A DNA stretch of 34,356 nucleotides, from assembly GCA_016869835.1 (NCBI GenBank), contig VGDH01000020.1, positions 1-34,356 of the forward strand, in the 5' to 3' direction. The stretch is from Alphaproteobacteria bacterium. GTDB lineage: Bacteria > Pseudomonadota > Alphaproteobacteria > Rhodobacterales > Rhodobacteraceae. Positions 31,046-34,356 of this stretch are shown in pieces (positions within the stretch are counted from its first letter, which is position 1; every line of letters starts with the position of its first letter). A model generated the notes under the pieces. That model worked only from the letters and a program-made list of their open reading frames with translations, was not told where the DNA came from and did no database searches. The translations under genes were made by a program, and so were the position numbers.

Positions 31046-32593
31046 ATGACCGAAGCTGACACCCTGCCCGAAGCCGACGAGGACCACGGCCCCTTTGGCC
31101 GCCCGCTGTTCGACGACCCCTCGGCACGCGCACTCAGCCGCGTCGGCGTCGTCGATGTCGGCTCGAACTCGGTGCGGATGGTGGTCTTTGACGGCGCTGC
31201 CCGCAGCCCGGCCTATTTCTACAACGAAAAGATCATGTGCGGCCTTGGCAAGGGGCTGGCGCAAACCGGTCGCCTCTCGCCCGAAGGCCGCGCCCGCGCG
31301 CTTGTCGCGCTCAAACGCTTTTCCCTGCTCGCCGATGGCATGGGGATCGAGACGCTGACCGTCGTTGCCACGGCCGCCGTACGCGAGGCCGAGGATGGGC
31401 CAGAATTCCAGCTTCAGGTGCTGCAGAAAACCGGCCTGAAGATGTGGGTGATCGACGGCGGCGAAGAGGCGCGGCTTTCGGCCCAGGGCGTGCTTCTGGG
31501 CTGGCCCGATGCCAAGGGCATCGTCTGCGACATGGGCGGCAACTCGATGGAACTGGCGCGCATCGGCGATGGCAAGGTGGGCAAGCGCGTCTCAACCCCG
31601 CTTGGCCCCTTCCGCCTGCAACAGGTGGCCGATCCCGCCCGAAAACGCGTCACCCATATCGACCGCATCCTGAAAGACGCCCAAGGGCAGATGAAATCCG
31701 AAGGCGAACGGATCTATCTCGTCGGCGGCTCCTGGCGCGTCATCGCCCGGCTGGACATGGAGCGGCGCAATTACCCGCTGACCGTCCTGCACGAATACCG
31801 CATGACGCCGACAGGCCTTCTGGACACGCTCGACTGGATCGAAAACGCCGATCTCGCGGTGCTGCGCGCCCGCACCGGCACCAGCCCCGAACGGATGGAA
31901 CTCGTCCCCCTGGCCTGCGAGGTGCTGCGCGAGCTTGTCAAACTCTTGAAACCCTCCGAAATCGACGTTTCGGCCTATGGCATCCGCGAGGGGCTTCTCT
32001 ATGAACAGATGCCCGAGAAGCTGCGCCGCCGCGACCCGCTGATCGAAGCCGCCCGCATGTCCGAACGGACCCAGGCCCGGATGCCCGGCTTTGGCAAAAA
32101 GCTCTTTGCCTTCCTTGAACCCCTGTTCAAGGGCGCAAGCGAGGAACGGATGCGCCTGGTCAAGGCCGCCTGCCTTCTGCACGACACCACATGGCGCGCC
32201 CACCCCGATTTCCGCGCCGAGGCCTGCTTTGACAATGCCACGCGCGCCAACCTGGGCGGGCTTGACCATCCGGGCCGGGTGTTTCTGGGGCTGGCGCTCT
32301 TGCACCGCTACAAGAACAGCCGCGCCGGGTCGCGGCTGGAACCCATGTTCCGCCTTTTGACCGAAGATGAAATCCGCGATGCCGAAGTGCTGGGCAAGGC
32401 CATGCGCTTTGGCGCCATGTTTGCCATGGGCGATCCCGGCATTGCCGGCGCGCTGGACTGGCAGCCGCGCAAGCGGCTTTTGGAACTGACCCTGACCGAA
32501 ACCGGCCGCGGCCTCTTTGGCGAGGTGGCGCAGGCCCGCTTTGCCTCGCTGGCGCTGGCGCTCAAGGCCACGGCACGGGTCACGGACGCCTGA
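31046..32593 (+). CDS. ppx: Exopolyphosphatase, Ppx/GppA family
   Basis: This 515-aa protein belongs to the sugar kinase/Hsp70/actin-fold Ppx/GppA group. It has the phosphate-binding loop VDVGSNSVRMVVFDG near the N-terminus, VATAAVREAEDG, and the second loop VCDMGGNSMEL. An HD-like C-terminal domain (about 330-500, HDTTW...HP region) completes the longer form. It releases terminal phosphate from polyphosphate or removes phosphate from pppGpp. It follows ppk by 8 bp and overlaps the VOC gene stop-to-start (TGATG), so at least three genes here are coupled. Confidence 0.92.
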   Translation: MTEADTLPEADEDHGPFGRPLFDDPSARALSRVGVVDVGSNSVRMVVFDGAARSPAYFYNEKIMCGLGKGLAQTGRLSPEGRARALVALKRFSLLADGMGIETLTVVATAAVREAEDGPEFQLQVLQKTGLKMWVIDGGEEARLSAQGVLLGWPDAKGIVCDMGGNSMELARIGDGKVGKRVSTPLGPFRLQQVADPARKRVTHIDRILKDAQGQMKSEGERIYLVGGSWRVIARLDMERRNYPLTVLHEYRMTPTGLLDTLDWIENADLAVLRARTGTSPERMELVPLACEVLRELVKLLKPSEIDVSAYGIREGLLYEQMPEKLRRRDPLIEAARMSERTQARMPGFGKKLFAFLEPLFKGASEERMRLVKAACLLHDTTWRAHPDFRAEACFDNATRANLGGLDHPGRVFLGLALLHRYKNSRAGSRLEPMFRLLTEDEIRDAEVLGKAMRFGAMFAMGDPGIAGALDWQPRKRLLELTLTETGRGLFGEVAQARFASLALALKATARVTDA

Positions 32594-33204
32594 TGCTGGC
32601 CTTTGACCATATCGCGATTTCTGCCACCGATCTGGCCGAAGGGGTGGCAGCTGTCGAGGCGGCCTTGGGCCTGCACCTTGCAGGGGGCGGCGAACATCCC
32701 CTCATGGCCACCCATAACCGGCTTCTGGGCCTTGGCGATCTCTATCTCGAGGTCATCGCCCCCAACCCCACCGCGCCCCGGCCTTCCTGGCCAAGATGGT
32801 TCGATATGGACAGTTTTTCCGGCTCGCCACGGCTTACAAACTGGGTCGCGCGTTCGAAAAGTCTAACCCATGATCTGGCGCTTTGTCCAAACGGCACCGG
32901 CACGCCCCTCGCGCTTCAGCGCAGCGACTACCGCTGGCAGATGGCCGTACCCGCCAATGGCAAGCTGCCCTTTGACGGCGCCTTCCCCGCGCTGATCCAA
33001 TGGCAAGGCACGCTCCACCCCACCCAAGCCCTGCCTGACAGCGGCGCGCGCCTGACCCGGCTCGAAATCGCCCATCCTCAGGCCGATGCCCTGCAAGCCG
33101 CCTTGTCCCCGCTCTTCCACGACCCCCGCGTCTTGGTGGTCCAAGGCCCGACCAAGGCGTTGCGCGCCAGTTTCACCACCCCCCACGGGGTCCGCGTGCT
33201 GTAA
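32593..33204 (+). CDS. VOC/glyoxalase-like domain protein
   Basis: This 203-aa protein has two beta-alpha-beta-beta-beta units of the vicinal oxygen chelate fold (FDHIAISATDLAEGVAAVEA opening, then GLGDLYLEVIAPNP, closing LRASFTTPHGVRVL). It matches the glyoxalase-like domain of PF13468-type proteins. The metal-binding His (FDHIAI) and Glu (YLEVIAP) of the first half are present. ATG 32593 shares its A with the ppx TGA (TGATG), and its stop shares two bases with the ATG of the GNAT gene (TAATG). Function is unknown; a hydrolase or isomerase acting on a small oxygenated substrate is possible. Confidence 0.82.
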   Translation: MLAFDHIAISATDLAEGVAAVEAALGLHLAGGGEHPLMATHNRLLGLGDLYLEVIAPNPTAPRPSWPRWFDMDSFSGSPRLTNWVARSKSLTHDLALCPNGTGTPLALQRSDYRWQMAVPANGKLPFDGAFPALIQWQGTLHPTQALPDSGARLTRLEIAHPQADALQAALSPLFHDPRVLVVQGPTKALRASFTTPHGVRVL

Positions 33205-33679
33205 TGATCCGCCCGCGACGCCCGCCGATGCCCCCGCCATCGCCGTGATCTGGAACGCGGTGATCCGCGACACCACCGCCACCTTCACCACCGCCGAGAA
33301 AGACCCGACCGTCTTGGCCACCCAGATTGCCTCCGGCACGCCATGGTGGGTCGCTTGCGTGAATGGCCGCGTTGAAGGCCATGCGACCTATGGCCAGTTT
33401 CGCACCGGCCCCGGCTATGCCCGCGGCATGGAACACTCCATACACCTGTCCAAGGCCGCCCAGTGCCAGGGCCTTGGCCGCGCGCTGATGCAGGCGCTGG
33501 AAGATCACGCCCGCGCCCAGGGCGTGCATGTCATGGTCGCCGGCGTCTCCTCCGACAACCCCGCAGGCCAGGCCTTCCACGCCCGCCTCGGCTATGTCGA
33601 ATGCGGCCGCATGATGCAGGCAGGCTACAAATGGGGCCGCTATCTCGATCTTGTGCTCATGCAGAAAATCCTGACCTGA
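33204..33679 (+). CDS. GNAT acetyltransferase (phosphinothricin-acetyltransferase-like) with 1-nt frameshift near start
   Basis: The frame from about 33203 encodes PPATPADAPAIAVIWNAVI, DTTATF, and the acetyl-CoA loop QCQGLGRALMQ, followed by SSDNPAGQAFHARLGY. This is the full pattern of the phosphinothricin N-acetyltransferase-like GNAT group. The expected start is the ATG at 33204, which overlaps the VOC stop (TAATG), but that ATG is out of frame by one base. Adding a single C in the CCC at 33212-33214 would give the family start MIRPATPAD. The only other in-frame starts lie deep inside the VOC gene or after the first strand. So this is a real mutation or a sequencing error in a C-run. Confidence 0.75.
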
Positions 33680-33710
33680 CAAGCCCTGCCCCACAGGCTA
33701 AACTGCCCAC

Positions 33711-34356
33711 ATGTCGATCTGGACCCGCATCAGCGCCGCCCTTGCATCGCTTGCCAAGGGCGAGCCGTTGTCGGTTGTCTTTGACCACCTTGTCGGCGCG
33801 CCCGATCCCGAACGCTCGGTCGGCTTTACCATCGCCGTCATCGCCCTTGGTGCCAAACTTGCCAAGGCCGACGGTCAGGTCACCAAAGACGAAGTCACCG
33901 CCTTCCGCCGCGTCTTTACCTTCCCGCCGGGTGAAGAGGCCAACGCCGCGCGGGTGTTCAACCTCGCCCGGCAGGACGTTGCGGGCTTTGATGCCTATGC
34001 CCGCAAGATCGTGACCATGTTCACCGACGCCGACCACCCCGACAACCGCGACCTCTTCATCGACCTCATCGAGGGGCTCTTTCACATCGCACTGGCCGAT
34101 GACATCCTGCACGAAGGCGAAGAGGCGTTTCTGGCCCACACGGCAGAAATCTTCGGACTGGACCGGCGCTGCTACCTCGCCATCCGCGCCCGCCTTGTCG
34201 AAGGAGCGGTGCGCGACCCCTTCGACCTTCTGGGCGTGCCGCATGATGCCTCGCTCGACCAGATCCGCGCGGCCTGGAAACAGGCGGTCAAGGACAACCA
34301 CCCCGATGTGATGATCGCCCGCGGCGTCCCGCCCGAGGCGGCGGTGCTGGCCGAAC
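33711..34356 (+). CDS. DjlA-like protein with TerB-like and J domains (cut by window end)
   Basis: The frame from ATG 33711 stays open to the window end, giving at least 215 residues. Residues about 40-135 form an all-helical TerB-like domain (GFTIAVIALGAKLAKADGQV, then TDADHPDNRDLFI). A C-terminal J domain starts near 168 (DPFDLLGVPHDASLDQIRAA), with the diagnostic HPD in KDNHPDV. This matches the soluble DjlA-like proteins of alphaproteobacteria, which recruit DnaK. No N-terminal membrane helix is seen, unlike E. coli DjlA. The last residues are missing. The start is 31 bp after the GNAT stop. Confidence 0.87.
   Translation, partial: MSIWTRISAALASLAKGEPLSVVFDHLVGAPDPERSVGFTIAVIALGAKLAKADGQVTKDEVTAFRRVFTFPPGEEANAARVFNLARQDVAGFDAYARKIVTMFTDADHPDNRDLFIDLIEGLFHIALADDILHEGEEAFLAHTAEIFGLDRRCYLAIRARLVEGAVRDPFDLLGVPHDASLDQIRAAWKQAVKDNHPDVMIARGVPPEAAVLAE

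Noticed and set aside
29286-31133. 615-codon open frame opposite ppk
   Set aside because: It is a shadow of the high-GC codon pattern of ppk, with no recognisable domain or ribosome site.

Overview
The window looks like an alphaproteobacterial chromosome, most likely Rhodobacteraceae. It is GC-rich, and it has a compact proS-lolC-lolD block, an AI-2E/perM-hda-ppk-ppx block, a short (445 aa) ProS and an Hda-type DnaA homologue. No rRNA gene, intact tRNA or CRISPR array is visible. This placement is inferred from gene content, not from a search.

The window falls into two halves. Positions 1 to about 18.8 kb form an accessory, rearranged region. It opens with the edge of an IS3-family element. 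Next come a cupin-SnoaL fusion gene, a GNAT gene, and an orphan branched-chain amino-acid-type binding protein with a 5'-truncated LivM-like permease, which is joined directly to the tail of a broken LysR regulator. After that lie a truncated IS21-type element (istB plus the end of istA) and a 36-bp IS66-like end. From 5.06 to 14.73 kb there is a catabolic and transport cluster. One minus-strand operon encodes a muconate-cycloisomerase-like enolase, a Gfo/Idh/MocA dehydrogenase, an ACMSD-like amidohydrolase and a NitT/TauT-type ABC ATPase. Other genes encode a cytosolic ModA-like binding protein and a fumarylacetoacetase-fold hydrolase. A plus-strand operon encodes a GntR/FCD regulator, two paralogous permeases and an NMT1-like binding protein. 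A second IS66-like 36-bp end, a complete IS5-family element, and a DUF3489-DUF2924-serine recombinase trio follow, then about 600 bp without genes that contains inverted repeats and the last 24 nt of a tRNA-Ser.

From about 19.0 kb the gene content is ordinary and core-like. It comprises a beta-lactamase-fold serine hydrolase, a small membrane protein, a cytochrome c lipoprotein, lolD and lolC, proS, a membrane-anchored LuxR-type protein overlapping a cytochrome b561-like gene and a PepSY gene, an RTX-repeat protein, an AI-2E family permease, hda, ppk, ppx, a VOC protein, a GNAT gene with an apparent 1-nt frameshift at its start, and a DjlA-like J-domain protein cut by the window end.

The best candidate for an undescribed system is the 5.06-14.73 kb cluster. 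It carries one importer (ATPase, two different permeases and a periplasmic binding protein), a FadR/FCD-type regulator, and four enzymes whose catalytic residues are intact. This combination suggests uptake and degradation of a carboxylated cyclic or aromatic-derived compound. The substrate cannot be read from the sequence, and no ring-cleaving oxygenase is present in the window.
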